NCBI GenBank assembly: GCA_026954325.1
Contig: JAIXKK010000066.1
Span: 1 to 64,000 of the forward strand
Direction of reading: 5' to 3'
DNA from: Bryobacterales bacterium
GTDB taxonomy: Bacteria; Acidobacteriota; Terriglobia; Bryobacterales; Bryobacteraceae
Length of the DNA stretch: 64,000 nucleotides
Each line of letters starts with the position of its first letter. Within the stretch, counting starts at the first letter, position 1. A program made the translations under genes and the position numbers. The notes under the pieces are model-generated. The model was not told where the DNA came from, made no database searches, and saw only the letters and a program-made list of their open reading frames with translations. Below are positions 9,908 to 18,331 of this stretch, one piece after another.

Positions 9908-10441
9908 TCAGCCGGGGTTCTCGTTCGATTGTTCATTGAACCGGCGGATCAACTCTTCGAACACCGTGCCCATCGTGTGGTTGTCCACCCGGTCCGGATG
10001 CAGGTCCGCTTCGCCAAATTTCTGGATCAGCAGGAACATCAAGCCTTTTTCGTCCAGCGTGTCGATCGTGTTCCGCAGTTTGAACTTGTCAATCACATCC
10101 TTCATGTTTTCGGAGAAGCCGTTGATGTAGGCCCGGAGGTTCTTCGCGATGTTCTTCGGGTCGTCCAGCAACTTCTCAAAGTCAAACTTGGAGACGTTGT
10201 AGAAGGAATGGCCGGAGGCGCGGCGAAGCTGGCCTTCCAGATTCTCCAGTTTCCCGTAGAGGTCGGCGTACCGCTTCAGCACCTTCTCCTTCGTCGGGGC
10301 CAGCACGCAATCAAGCCGGCGGAGCACGGTGAACGGAAGAATCACATCCGGGTACTTCCCGCGCTTGAAGTCATCCCGGAGGACTGCATCGGCGATCGAC
10401 CACAGGAAGCCGCTGATCTCCTGAAAGTTGGAACTGTTCAT
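9908..10441 (-). CDS. hsdM: Type I methyltransferase HsdM, N-terminal part ending at premature TGA
   Basis: The N-terminal helical HsdM domain is present: MNSSNFQEISGFLWSIADAV followed by LRDDFKRGKYPDVILPFTVL. It runs to FNEQSNENPG, where TGA replaces the codon normally found before HFTPRE. The start is taken at the ATG at 10441 because homology begins there. A longer frame to 10516 adds 25 residues that do not look like the family. The stop is at codon 178 of what would be a protein of about 689 residues. No base is gained or lost, so this is a substitution (for example CGA or TGG to TGA) or a base-call error, not an indel. hsdM is the first gene of the restriction operon. Confidence 0.85.
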   Translation of the reverse strand: MNSSNFQEISGFLWSIADAVLRDDFKRGKYPDVILPFTVLRRLDCVLAPTKEKVLKRYADLYGKLENLEGQLRRASGHSFYNVSKFDFEKLLDDPKNIAKNLRAYINGFSENMKDVIDKFKLRNTIDTLDEKGLMFLLIQKFGEADLHPDRVDNHTMGTVFEELIRRFNEQSNENPG

Positions 10442-10765
10442 ACGCAACCTTGCAGAATATCGCGCCGCGCGCGCCTGTGTCTGGCCGGCCTCTCCTCCTG
10501 TCGCGAGGCGCGGCACGCGAGGTCCTCTCCAGCATCATCCGTCGGCAATCGGCGTTCATCTCCGTTCATCTGTGGCTCCATTTCCTCCCAAGAAGCCGGT
10601 CACCGGCATTACAAAAAAATTTCATCCCGCTCTCAAGTGGACGAATCTAAACCACATCCCCCACCCGCCACCCCTCCCGCGATCCATCCAAAACCCCCAT
10701 CCCCCACGCACCCGCCAAGTACACTGAAGCCGTGAGGCGGCAGCCTTTAGGAAGGATCATAAAAA
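10442..10765. other. Intergenic region between divergent hsdM and GPxTPEGK gene
   Basis: These 324 bases separate the restriction operon (minus) from the terminase cassette (plus). No convincing gene is present. The half next to hsdM is ordinary GC-rich sequence, the middle has an A-run (ACAAAAAAATTT around 10614-10622), and 10660-10725 is a C-rich, G-poor stretch. TAGGAAGGATCATAAAAA just before 10766 contains a good ribosome site for the downstream gene. Promoters for both operons should lie here, but no consensus pair could be assigned with confidence. Confidence 0.5.
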
Positions 10766-11602
10766 ATGTCCGATTTAGAGAAAAAACAACAAATCGCCCG
10801 CGAAAACGGCAAAAAATCCAAAGGCCCCATCACCCCCGAAGGCAAAAAGCGTTCCTCCCTCAACGGCATCACTCACGGCCTCGCCTCCAAGTGCGTCGTC
10901 CTCGCCACCGAATCCCAGAAAGCCTATGACGATCTCGCCTCCAAATACCACCAGGAATGGCGGCCCGTCTCCGTCACCGAAAGCCATCTCCTCACGCAAA
11001 TGGTCAACTCCTGCTGGCGTCTCCGCCGCATCTGGGCTCTCGAAACCGCCCTCATCGACTCGGAAACGTTCATCGAAAAGGCCGCTTTCGAAGCTACTTG
11101 GACCAGCCACCACCCCGCCATGCGCGCCATGGACTCCGTCGCCTCCATCCTCATCGAGAACCCCATGGCCATCGAGACGCTCCAGCGTTACGAAACCCGC
11201 TATGACCGCCTCTACCGCTCCTCCATGGACCAGCTCATCAAACTGCGCCGCCTCCGCCACGCGCCCGAAATCGCCCCGGCTCTCCCTGCGCCGAACCTCC
11301 ACCCGGAAACCGTCCCGGAAGCCCCATCGGGACTCGTCGGCCCCGTCTCCCAGCCCGCCGCCGCCGCCAATTGGCTCAGCCGTCTCCTCGCCGTCCTGTT
11401 CTCCTTCTTCGCCGTACTCCTGACGAAGACGCGAAATTCCCGAAAATCCGCCCAAAACCGGACCTCAAAATCAAGCAAACCGATTTCTCTCGCCGAAGCC
11501 TCCTTCTGGACCTTCGAATTCCCGGAATTCTTCTCCTGGCTCACCTCATTTATCCTCAAAACAGCCGCTTCCGCCCCCGAAATACCGCCCCGGAGTGAGT
11601 AA
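10766..11602 (+). CDS. GPxTPEGK-motif protein upstream of terminase-like gene
   Basis: The 278-residue product has a basic N-terminus with ENGKKSKGPITPEGKKRSSL and NGITHGLASK at residues 14-43. This pattern (GPxTPEGKxxSxxNxxxHGL) recurs in small proteins of Acidobacteriota and other soil bacteria. A helical middle region (residues about 52-160) contains AYDDLASKYHQEWRP, SCWRLRRIWALE and LQRYETRYDRLYRSSMDQLI. The last 100 residues are low-complexity and end in a hydrophobic stretch. The function is unknown. The basic motif and the position 5 bp before a terminase-large-subunit-like gene suggest a DNA-binding partner comparable to a small terminase, but that is inference. A shorter relative without the N-terminal motif is encoded at 55827. 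Confidence 0.7.
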   Translation: MSDLEKKQQIARENGKKSKGPITPEGKKRSSLNGITHGLASKCVVLATESQKAYDDLASKYHQEWRPVSVTESHLLTQMVNSCWRLRRIWALETALIDSETFIEKAAFEATWTSHHPAMRAMDSVASILIENPMAIETLQRYETRYDRLYRSSMDQLIKLRRLRHAPEIAPALPAPNLHPETVPEAPSGLVGPVSQPAAAANWLSRLLAVLFSFFAVLLTKTRNSRKSAQNRTSKSSKPISLAEASFWTFEFPEFFSWLTSFILKTAASAPEIPPRSE

Positions 11603-11607
11603 CGCCG

Positions 11608-13095
11608 GTGCGGAAAGATAAAAAGTCATCCCGCCGCGCGGAAAGTGTCTCTCCGCCGCCCCCCGTCTACCCATCCACCGCCGCCGCCTTCGCTTCTCAA
11701 TGCCTCCGCTTCACCCCGGACCCCACCCAATCCCGCCTCCTCTCCTCCAACCCGCCGCGCTGCATCCTCAATTGCTCCCGCCAGTGGGGCAAATCCACCG
11801 TCAGCGCCATCAAAGCCCTCCACCACGCCCTCACCAACCCCGAAAGCACCACCGTCATCATCAGCCCTTCCGCCCGCCAGTCCGCCGAACTCGTCCGCAA
11901 AATCTCTACCCTCCTTCGCAAACTCACCATCACCCCCCGCTGCGATGGCGATAACGAAATCTCCCTCCTCCTCCCCAACCACTCCCGCATCGTCGGCCTC
12001 CCCGGCAAGGACGCCACCATCCGCGGCTTCTCCGCCGTCTCCCTCCTCCTCATCGATGAGGCCGCCCGCGTCCCCGACGAACTCTATCTCTCCGTCCGCC
12101 CCATGCTCGCCTCCTCCGAAAACGCCCAGCTCTGGCTCATCTCCACCCCCGCCGGCGAGTCCGGCTTCTTCTACAAGACCTGGATCTCCCCCGACCCTTC
12201 CTGGACCCGCATCTCCGTCCCCGCCACCGAGTGCCCCCGCATCTCCCCCGCCTTCCTCGATGAGGAGCGCCGCAACATGTCCCCCTTCTTCTTCCGCCAG
12301 GAATACCTCTGCGAATTCGTTGAGCCCGAAGACACCGTCTTCCCCTCCGATCTCCTCCAGCAGATCCTCACCCCCGCTCCCCCGCTCATCCTCCAACCCT
12401 CTTTTCCCGTCCACTATCCTCCCCTCATCCGCGACCCCGCCATCCGCCTCGCCCTCCACCGCGTCTTCCCCTCGCCTCCCTCCCACGTCTGCCACTACCT
12501 CGGCGTCGACCTCGGCCAGAAAAACGACTACACCGCCATCTGCATCCTCGAACGCTCTCTCGTCGTCACCGGCGAACGCAGCCCCGTCACCTTCGAATTC
12601 CCCACCGAAAAGCGCTTCCTCATCCGCTACCTCGAGCGCCTCCCGCTCGGTACGCCCTACCCCGCCATCGTCAAACACGTCGCCGCCCTCACCCGCCACC
12701 CCGATCTCAGCCTCGATAAGATCCTCGCCATTGATGCCACCGGCGTGGGCCGGCCCGTCGCCGATCTCTTTCACGCCGAGCCCCTCGGCTGCCGCATCGT
12801 CCCCGTCACCCTCACCTCCGGATCCGCCGCCGCCCGCCACGGCGAAGCCTGGCACATCCCCCGCGAGCAATTGCTCTCCGCCCTCGAACTCGCCATTCGC
12901 AACGGCCGGCTCCTGCTTTCGGACGCGCTCCCCGACGCCGCGGCGCTCATCGAGGAACTCCGCTGCCTCCGCCGCAGGCCGCTCCCCAACGGCCGCCACC
13001 ACATCTCCCCCCTCCGCGACTCCCAGCACGATGACCTCGTCTTCTCCACCGCCCTCGCCTGGTGGCGCGCCAATCTCTATGCCAGAGGAGTTTGA
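11608..13095 (+). CDS. Terminase-large-subunit-like ATPase/nuclease, not in a prophage
   Basis: This 495-residue protein carries every motif expected of a phage terminase large subunit. An adenine-binding Gln41 sits in FTPDPTQSRLL, Walker A-like SRQWGKST is at 57-64, Walker B LLLIDEAA at 146-153, and coupling motif ISTP at 178-181. A C-terminal RNase H-like nuclease has acidic residues Asp301 (GVDLG), Asp376 (AIDATG) and Asp475/Asp476 (QHDD). Translation starts at a GTG 5 bp after the preceding gene. No portal, capsid, tail or integrase gene lies nearby, and metH follows. It may be a domesticated phage packaging motor or part of an uncharacterised mobile or defence unit. The family assignment is strong; the role is unknown. 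Confidence 0.8.
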   Translation: MRKDKKSSRRAESVSPPPPVYPSTAAAFASQCLRFTPDPTQSRLLSSNPPRCILNCSRQWGKSTVSAIKALHHALTNPESTTVIISPSARQSAELVRKISTLLRKLTITPRCDGDNEISLLLPNHSRIVGLPGKDATIRGFSAVSLLLIDEAARVPDELYLSVRPMLASSENAQLWLISTPAGESGFFYKTWISPDPSWTRISVPATECPRISPAFLDEERRNMSPFFFRQEYLCEFVEPEDTVFPSDLLQQILTPAPPLILQPSFPVHYPPLIRDPAIRLALHRVFPSPPSHVCHYLGVDLGQKNDYTAICILERSLVVTGERSPVTFEFPTEKRFLIRYLERLPLGTPYPAIVKHVAALTRHPDLSLDKILAIDATGVGRPVADLFHAEPLGCRIVPVTLTSGSAAARHGEAWHIPREQLLSALELAIRNGRLLLSDALPDAAALIEELRCLRRRPLPNGRHHISPLRDSQHDDLVFSTALAWWRANLYARGV

Positions 13096-13165
13096 AATGC
13101 CTGGTTCCTCATCCGCGCTCGCCCGTGGTCCCTGCCCGCCTCCCCATGGGAAAATAGGTAAATCC

Positions 13166-15607
13166 ATGGATTCCCGCTCAGTTCGCATTCAGGCTCTATA
13201 CGACGCTCTCGCCTCGCGCATCCTCGTCCTCGACGGCGCCATGGGCACCATGCTCCAGCAGCGCAACCCCACCATCGATGACTGGGGCGGCCCCCGTTTT
13301 GAAAACTGCTCCGAAAACCTCCTCTTCACGCACCCCGAATGGATCGCCGCCATCCACCGCGCCTACTTCGAAGCCGGCGCCGACATCGTCGAAACCAACT
13401 CCTTCGGCGGCCATCCCGTCACTCTCGCCGAATTCGGCATCGAAGCCCGCTGCTACGAGGTCAACTTCACCGCCGCCCGCCTCGCCAGCCAGGTTGCCGA
13501 TGAGTTCTCCACCCCCCAGCGCCCTCGCTTCGTCGCCGGCTCCATGGGACCCACCACCAAGGCCATCACCGTCACCGGCGGCGTCACCTTCTCCCAACTC
13601 CGTGACGGCTTCTATGCCCAGGCCAAAGGTCTCTGGGAAGGCGGCGCCGACATCCTCTTGATCGAAACCGCCCAGGATACCCGCAACATCAAAGCCGCCC
13701 TCCTCGGCGTCAATCAGCTTGGCCGCGAACTCGGCATCCGCATCCCCACCATGGTCTCCGGCACCATCGAACTGAACGGAACCATGCTCGCCGGCCAGAC
13801 CGTTGACGCCCTCTACTCCTCCGTCTCCCACGCGGACCTCCTCTCCGTCGGACTCAACTGCGCCACCGGTCCCGAATTCATGACGGATCATATCCGCACC
13901 CTCGACGCCATGTCCTCCACCCGCATCTCCTGCTACCCCAATGCGGGACTCCCCGATGTCGAAGGCAAGTACGGCGAAACGCCGCAAACTCTCGCCGCCC
14001 AGCTCGAACGCTTCGTCGATCACGGCTGGCTCAACATGGTCGGCGGATGCTGCGGCGCCACTCCCGCGCACATCGCGGAGCTCGCGCGGATGGTCGCCGG
14101 CAGGAGCCCCCGCCCCCTCAAGCCGCCCACCCGCCGCGCCTGGTATTCCGGCATCGAACTCGTCGAAGCCGAGGATTCCAACCGCCCCCTCATCGTCGGC
14201 GAGCGCACCAACGTCATCGGCTCCCGCGCCTTCAAAAATCTGATCGCCGCCGAAAAGTGGGAAGAAGCCACCGAGATCGCACGCCGCCAGGTCCGCAACG
14301 GCGCGCATATCGTCGATGTCTGCCTCCAATCCTCCGACCGCGACGAGATCAAGGATATTCCGTTCTTCTACAATCAGCTCATCCGCAAAATTAAAGCCCC
14401 GGTGATGATTGACACCACCGACCCCAAAGCGGTCGAACTGTCCCTCACCTACTGCCAGGGCAAGAGCATCATCAACTCCGTCAACCTCGAAGACGGCGAG
14501 GAAAAATTCGAGCGCCTCTGCCCCATCGCGCGCTCCTACGGCGCGGCCCTCGTCTGCGGCACAATTGACGAAGACCCCGTCCAGGCCCAGGCTTTCACCC
14601 GCGAACGCAAACTCGACATCGCCCGGCGCTCCGTCACCCTCCTCACGGAAAAATACGGCATCCCCGCCGAAGACATCCTCATCGATCCGCTCGTCTTCCC
14701 CTGCGCCACCGGCGATGAAAATTACATCGGCGGAGCCGTCGAAACCATTGAAGCCGTCCGCCTCATCAAAGAGAACATCCCCTACGTCAAGACCGTCCTC
14801 GGCGTCTCCAACATCAGCTTCGGCCTCCCCGCCTCCGCCCGCGAAGTCGTCAACTCCGTCTTCCTCTACTACTGCACCAAGGCCGGCCTCGACCTCGCCA
14901 TCGTCAACGCCGAAAAACTCGAGCGCTTCGCCTCCATCCCCCTCGAAGAGCGCCGTCTCGCCGAGCGCCTCCTCTTCAATACCCCTCCCGAATCCCTCCC
15001 TGACGGCCACAAGGACGCCGATCTCCTCGGGACCTCACCCGAAGACTGGCGCGAGCAATCCCGCGAGCAGAAGATCGCCGTCAACCAGTTCCACATCGCC
15101 GCCATCACCGAACACTTCCGCGGCGCGTCCGCCAGAACCAAAACGAAAGCCGCTGACCTCCCCCTCGATGAGCGCCTCGCCAACTACATCATCGAAGGCT
15201 CCAAGGACGGCCTCATCGACGACCTCAACCGCAAACTCGCCGAACCCGCCGCTCCGCTCGATATCATCAACGGCCCCCTCATGGCCGGCATGACCGAGGT
15301 CGGCCGCCTCTTCAACAACAACGAATTGATCGTCGCCGAAGTGCTGCAATCCGCCGAAGCAATGAAGGCTGCCGTCGCCCACCTCGAACAGTTCATGCTG
15401 AAGGCCGGCGCCGCCTCCCGCGGCAAGATCATCCTCGCCACCGTCAAGGGCGACGTCCACGACATCGGCAGAACCTCGTCGAAATCATCCTCGCCAACAA
15501 TGGCTACAACGTCGTCAACCTCGGCATCAAGGTTCCTCCCGAAGACCTCATCCGCGCCTGGCGGGAGCACCGCCCCGACGCCATCGGCCTCTCCGGCTTG
15601 CTCGTGA
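13166..15607 (+). CDS. metH: Methionine synthase, N-terminal part up to frameshift
   Basis: This part holds the first three modules of cobalamin-dependent methionine synthase, which transfers a methyl group from methyltetrahydrofolate to homocysteine. The homocysteine-binding barrel (about 1-300) has zinc ligands Cys232 (GLNCATGP) and Cys295-Cys296 (GGCCGATP). The pterin-binding barrel (about 330-600) contains LIVGERTNVIGSRAF and APVMIDTTDPKAVE. The cobalamin cap is followed by the cobalt-ligand motif DVHDIG, His765. The reading frame is correct to about base 15469. After that one A is missing from the expected AAG codon, and the remaining 45 or so residues before the stop at 15607 are out of frame. 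ATG 13166 is the start that matches the family. Confidence 0.93.
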   Translation: MDSRSVRIQALYDALASRILVLDGAMGTMLQQRNPTIDDWGGPRFENCSENLLFTHPEWIAAIHRAYFEAGADIVETNSFGGHPVTLAEFGIEARCYEVNFTAARLASQVADEFSTPQRPRFVAGSMGPTTKAITVTGGVTFSQLRDGFYAQAKGLWEGGADILLIETAQDTRNIKAALLGVNQLGRELGIRIPTMVSGTIELNGTMLAGQTVDALYSSVSHADLLSVGLNCATGPEFMTDHIRTLDAMSSTRISCYPNAGLPDVEGKYGETPQTLAAQLERFVDHGWLNMVGGCCGATPAHIAELARMVAGRSPRPLKPPTRRAWYSGIELVEAEDSNRPLIVGERTNVIGSRAFKNLIAAEKWEEATEIARRQVRNGAHIVDVCLQSSDRDEIKDIPFFYNQLIRKIKAPVMIDTTDPKAVELSLTYCQGKSIINSVNLEDGEEKFERLCPIARSYGAALVCGTIDEDPVQAQAFTRERKLDIARRSVTLLTEKYGIPAEDILIDPLVFPCATGDENYIGGAVETIEAVRLIKENIPYVKTVLGVSNISFGLPASAREVVNSVFLYYCTKAGLDLAIVNAEKLERFASIPLEERRLAERLLFNTPPESLPDGHKDADLLGTSPEDWREQSREQKIAVNQFHIAAITEHFRGASARTKTKAADLPLDERLANYIIEGSKDGLIDDLNRKLAEPAAPLDIINGPLMAGMTEVGRLFNNNELIVAEVLQSAEAMKAAVAHLEQFMLKAGAASRGKIILATVKGDVHDIGRTSSKSSSPTMATTSSTSASRFLPKTSSAPGGSTAPTPSASPACS

Positions 15608-16755
15608 AAAGCGCCCAGCAGATGGTTGTTACCGGAACCGACCTTCACGGAGCCGGCATCGATGTCCCCCTCCTCGTCGGCGGAGCCGCGCTCTCCGATA
15701 AATTTACCCGCACCCGCATCGCCCCCGCCTACACCGCCGCCACCTTTTACGCCAAGGACGCCATGACCGGCCTCCGCCTCATGAATGAGATCATGGACCC
15801 CGCTACCCGCGAAGCCGCTCTCCGCGCCCACACCGCAACCGGCGGCATCGACATTCAGGCCCCTCAAGCCACCCCCGTCCCTTACTCCGAACAGCGCAGC
15901 CCCAAAGTCCACACGGACCTTCCCATCCCCTCCGTCCCCTACACGGACCGCCGCGTCCGCGCCTTTCACAATCTCGCCGAAATCTGGAGCTACATCAACC
16001 CCTACATGCTCTATGGCAAACACCTCGGCTACAAAGGCAACTTCGAAAAGAACCTCCATGACCGCGACCCCAAAGCCCTCGGCCTCTTCCACCAGGTGGA
16101 GCAGGTCAGGAAACAGGCCGCCGAATTCATGCAAGTTCGCGCCGTCTGGCAATTCTTCGAAGTCGAGCGCGCGGGCAACTCCATCCACCTCTTCACACCC
16201 GGCGGCGAAAGCCCCATCCACACCTTCAAATTCGGACGCCAGCCCAAAGCCGATGGCCTCTGCCTCGGCGACTACGTCCTCGACCCCACCGAATCCGCCC
16301 GTGACCACATCGCCATGTTTGTTGTCACCGCCGGCGAAGGCATTCGCAAACGCTACGAAGAAGCCAAGGACGCGGGCGAGTATTTCTACTCCCACGCCCT
16401 TCAGGCGCTCGCCATCGAAACCGCCGAGGCTACCGCCGAATACCTCCACCGCCGCCTGCGCGAGGATTGGGGCTTCCCCGATGCCCCCACGCTCACCATG
16501 CACGACCGCTTCACGTCCCGCTACCGCGGCAAACGCTATGCCTTCGGCTACCCCGCCTGCCCCAACCTCGATGATCAGGCCGGGCTATTCCATCTGCTCC
16601 GCCCCGAGGAAATCGGCGTCATCCTCACCGACGGTTTCATGATGGAACCCGAAGCCAGCACTTCCGCCCTCGTCTTCCATCACCCCGATTGCGTCTATTT
16701 CACCGCCGGCGAAACCACGGAACAAATCCCCGTGCCTACTGCTGCCCAAGGCTGA
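15472..16755 (+). CDS. metH: Methionine synthase, C-terminal part after frameshift
   Basis: The gene continues in the +1-shifted frame with NLVEIILANNGYNVVNLGIK and the rest of the cobalamin-binding Rossmann domain (IGLSGLLVKSAQQM, LLVGGAALSDKFT). Then comes the S-adenosylmethionine-dependent reactivation domain. Its signature is YAFGYPACPNLDDQ, and near the end there is TDGFMMEPEAST. Restoring a single A at about 15470 joins both parts into an uninterrupted protein of about 1196 residues, normal for MetH. The first possible start inside this piece (TTG at 15598) would give only a partial domain. The 3' end overlaps the convergent PQQ-propeller gene by 20 bp. Confidence 0.92.
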   Translation, partial: NLVEIILANNGYNVVNLGIKVPPEDLIRAWREHRPDAIGLSGLLVKSAQQMVVTGTDLHGAGIDVPLLVGGAALSDKFTRTRIAPAYTAATFYAKDAMTGLRLMNEIMDPATREAALRAHTATGGIDIQAPQATPVPYSEQRSPKVHTDLPIPSVPYTDRRVRAFHNLAEIWSYINPYMLYGKHLGYKGNFEKNLHDRDPKALGLFHQVEQVRKQAAEFMQVRAVWQFFEVERAGNSIHLFTPGGESPIHTFKFGRQPKADGLCLGDYVLDPTESARDHIAMFVVTAGEGIRKRYEEAKDAGEYFYSHALQALAIETAEATAEYLHRRLREDWGFPDAPTLTMHDRFTSRYRGKRYAFGYPACPNLDDQAGLFHLLRPEEIGVILTDGFMMEPEASTSALVFHHPDCVYFTAGETTEQIPVPTAAQG

Positions 16756-18265
16756 ACGCATGCACCGTCGAATCGTGCGTCACCACGTACACCCGTCCGT
16801 TCGCCAGCGATAGCCCGCTGAAGTGTCCCCAGCTCTTTAGCTGGTCGCCGCTCGAATAGAGCACCTTGCCCGTCTTCGCATCCAGCGCGTATAGCGTTGC
16901 GTGCGTCTTCTTCGCGATTCGTTCATCCGAGGTCAGAATGCGCCCGCTCTCATCCACCTGCCGTACGTACTCCCCGTTCGACAGCGCGAACACCACGCCG
17001 TTGGCGATCACCACCGGCTCCGGCATCTTCATGTCCACCGAGTTCCACGCCGCTACCGGCGCCGGTTTGCCGTCCTTCTCCTCCACCTTGAACGCCATCA
17101 CGCTCCCGTTCGGCGTCTCGCCGTACGAGTGCTCGAACTTCGGAGCCGTGCTCGCCGGCGGACCATACGCCGGCAGGTACAGCCAGCGCGTGCCGTCCTT
17201 GTCCTCCCACGTCGAGATCGAGCCCCAGAATCCCCGCCCCGCGAAGTCCACGTCTTCGTTCGTGATCAGTTGGCTGCGGTACAGGGGCGTTCGATGATCC
17301 GCCCCTCCGAGCGAGTTGGCGTCCAGCAGGAACAGCACGCCTTCCTTGCCGCCGCCCGCCAGCAGGTCCCACTTCTTGTACTTGAAAAACACCGGGCTGA
17401 TGCACCCCATGTCCAGGTCCTTCTTCGTGATCCAGGCGCGATTGGCCGGCGTGTAGTAATCCGCCAGCTTCATCGTCTTCGCATCCAGCGCCAGAAACGT
17501 ATCGGCGAACTTGCCCGCGGCCACGTCGTAGGGGCCGTCGCCCGTCTCCGCGTACACGCGTCCGTTCCCGATCGCCACGCCGGCGCGCCCCCAGATTCCC
17601 GCTCCGCCCGTCGTCGTTACGCGGAACTCCGTCACCGGACGGTCCGGCTGCGTCAGGTCCATCGCGAACACGCCGTTCTTCGCTCCCCCGCACCCCTGGC
17701 CCGTCGCCGCGTACAGCACGCCCTCGTAGAGGTTCAGGCTGTACGGCTTCGAAAACGGCGGCACGAATGCCTTCGGAGTAGCCTTGTCCTCGCCGTTCAC
17801 CACGTTCAGCGAATGCAGGTAGCCGTCGCTGGTGACCACGTGTACCGTCCGCGATTTCTTGTCGATCACCGGCGTCGCATTCAATGCCACCGGGCACAGC
17901 CAGTGCGGCTTCTGCTTGCTTTCGCCCACAATCGTGAACTTCTTCTGCCAGAAAATCTTTCCGCTATCGGCGTCAATCGCGTACACCGCGTCGGAAGTCC
18001 CGGCCACGAAGAGAAGTTCCTTGAACCCCTTCGGCGTAATCACCGGGTCCACGCTCACCGGCGCCGTCAGCGAGTACATCTCCTTCGGCACGTTGTCCAG
18101 CTTGAGCTGCCATTCGATCTTCAGGTCTTTCACGTTCGAGACGTTGAGTGTTTCTTCATTTTTCTGCCAGCCGCTGCGCGACGGATCACCGCCGAAGGTG
18201 AGCCAGTCCGCCGCGGTCAGGCTGAGAGCGCACAGCAGGAGTCCATGGAAACTGCGGGAGAACAT
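16736..18265 (-). CDS. Secreted PQQ-like beta-propeller (outer membrane protein/dehydrogenase type)
   Basis: The 509-residue product starts with a signal peptide, MFSRSFHGLLLCALSLTAAD, and continues with WLTFGGDPSRSGWQ, typical of PQQ-like propellers. Repeated blade motifs of the type VYAIDADSGKIFWQKKF and LYALDAKTGKVLYSSGDQL are seen across the protein. The start at 18265 is chosen because an upstream in-frame start would put 25 non-signal residues before the leader. It could be a soluble PQQ-binding dehydrogenase-like or a scaffolding propeller. No heme or catalytic Asp motif was recognised, so enzymatic activity is uncertain. It faces metH and overlaps its 3' end by 20 bp. Confidence 0.85.
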   Translation of the reverse strand: MFSRSFHGLLLCALSLTAADWLTFGGDPSRSGWQKNEETLNVSNVKDLKIEWQLKLDNVPKEMYSLTAPVSVDPVITPKGFKELLFVAGTSDAVYAIDADSGKIFWQKKFTIVGESKQKPHWLCPVALNATPVIDKKSRTVHVVTSDGYLHSLNVVNGEDKATPKAFVPPFSKPYSLNLYEGVLYAATGQGCGGAKNGVFAMDLTQPDRPVTEFRVTTTGGAGIWGRAGVAIGNGRVYAETGDGPYDVAAGKFADTFLALDAKTMKLADYYTPANRAWITKKDLDMGCISPVFFKYKKWDLLAGGGKEGVLFLLDANSLGGADHRTPLYRSQLITNEDVDFAGRGFWGSISTWEDKDGTRWLYLPAYGPPASTAPKFEHSYGETPNGSVMAFKVEEKDGKPAPVAAWNSVDMKMPEPVVIANGVVFALSNGEYVRQVDESGRILTSDERIAKKTHATLYALDAKTGKVLYSSGDQLKSWGHFSGLSLANGRVYVVTHDSTVHAFSLGQQ

Positions 18266-18331
18266 GTTGAATATCCTATCGAACGACAGGATACCAGTCC
18301 AATAGCTCGGGGATCTGCGATCCTGTCTCGA

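Noticed and set aside
9908..9910. Selenocysteine at the hsdM TGA
   Set aside because: HsdM has no selenoprotein members and the position is outside any redox site; no convincing stem-loop was seen just after the TGA.
10766..13095. A prophage around the terminase-like gene
   Set aside because: Flanking genes are a restriction operon and metH; no structural, lysis, integrase or attachment-site sequence was found.
11626..13188. A 520-codon minus-strand open frame
   Set aside because: It is antisense to the terminase-like gene, and its Gly/Glu/Asp-rich composition is an artefact of C-rich coding on the other strand.
13196..15010. A 604-codon minus-strand open frame
   Set aside because: It is antisense to metH and dominated by Gly, Asp and Ala runs that mirror C-rich codons of the real gene.
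16901..18331. Upstream 477-codon extension of the FGGY kinase frame
   Set aside because: It is Arg/His-rich translation antisense to the PQQ propeller; kinase homology begins only at 18332.
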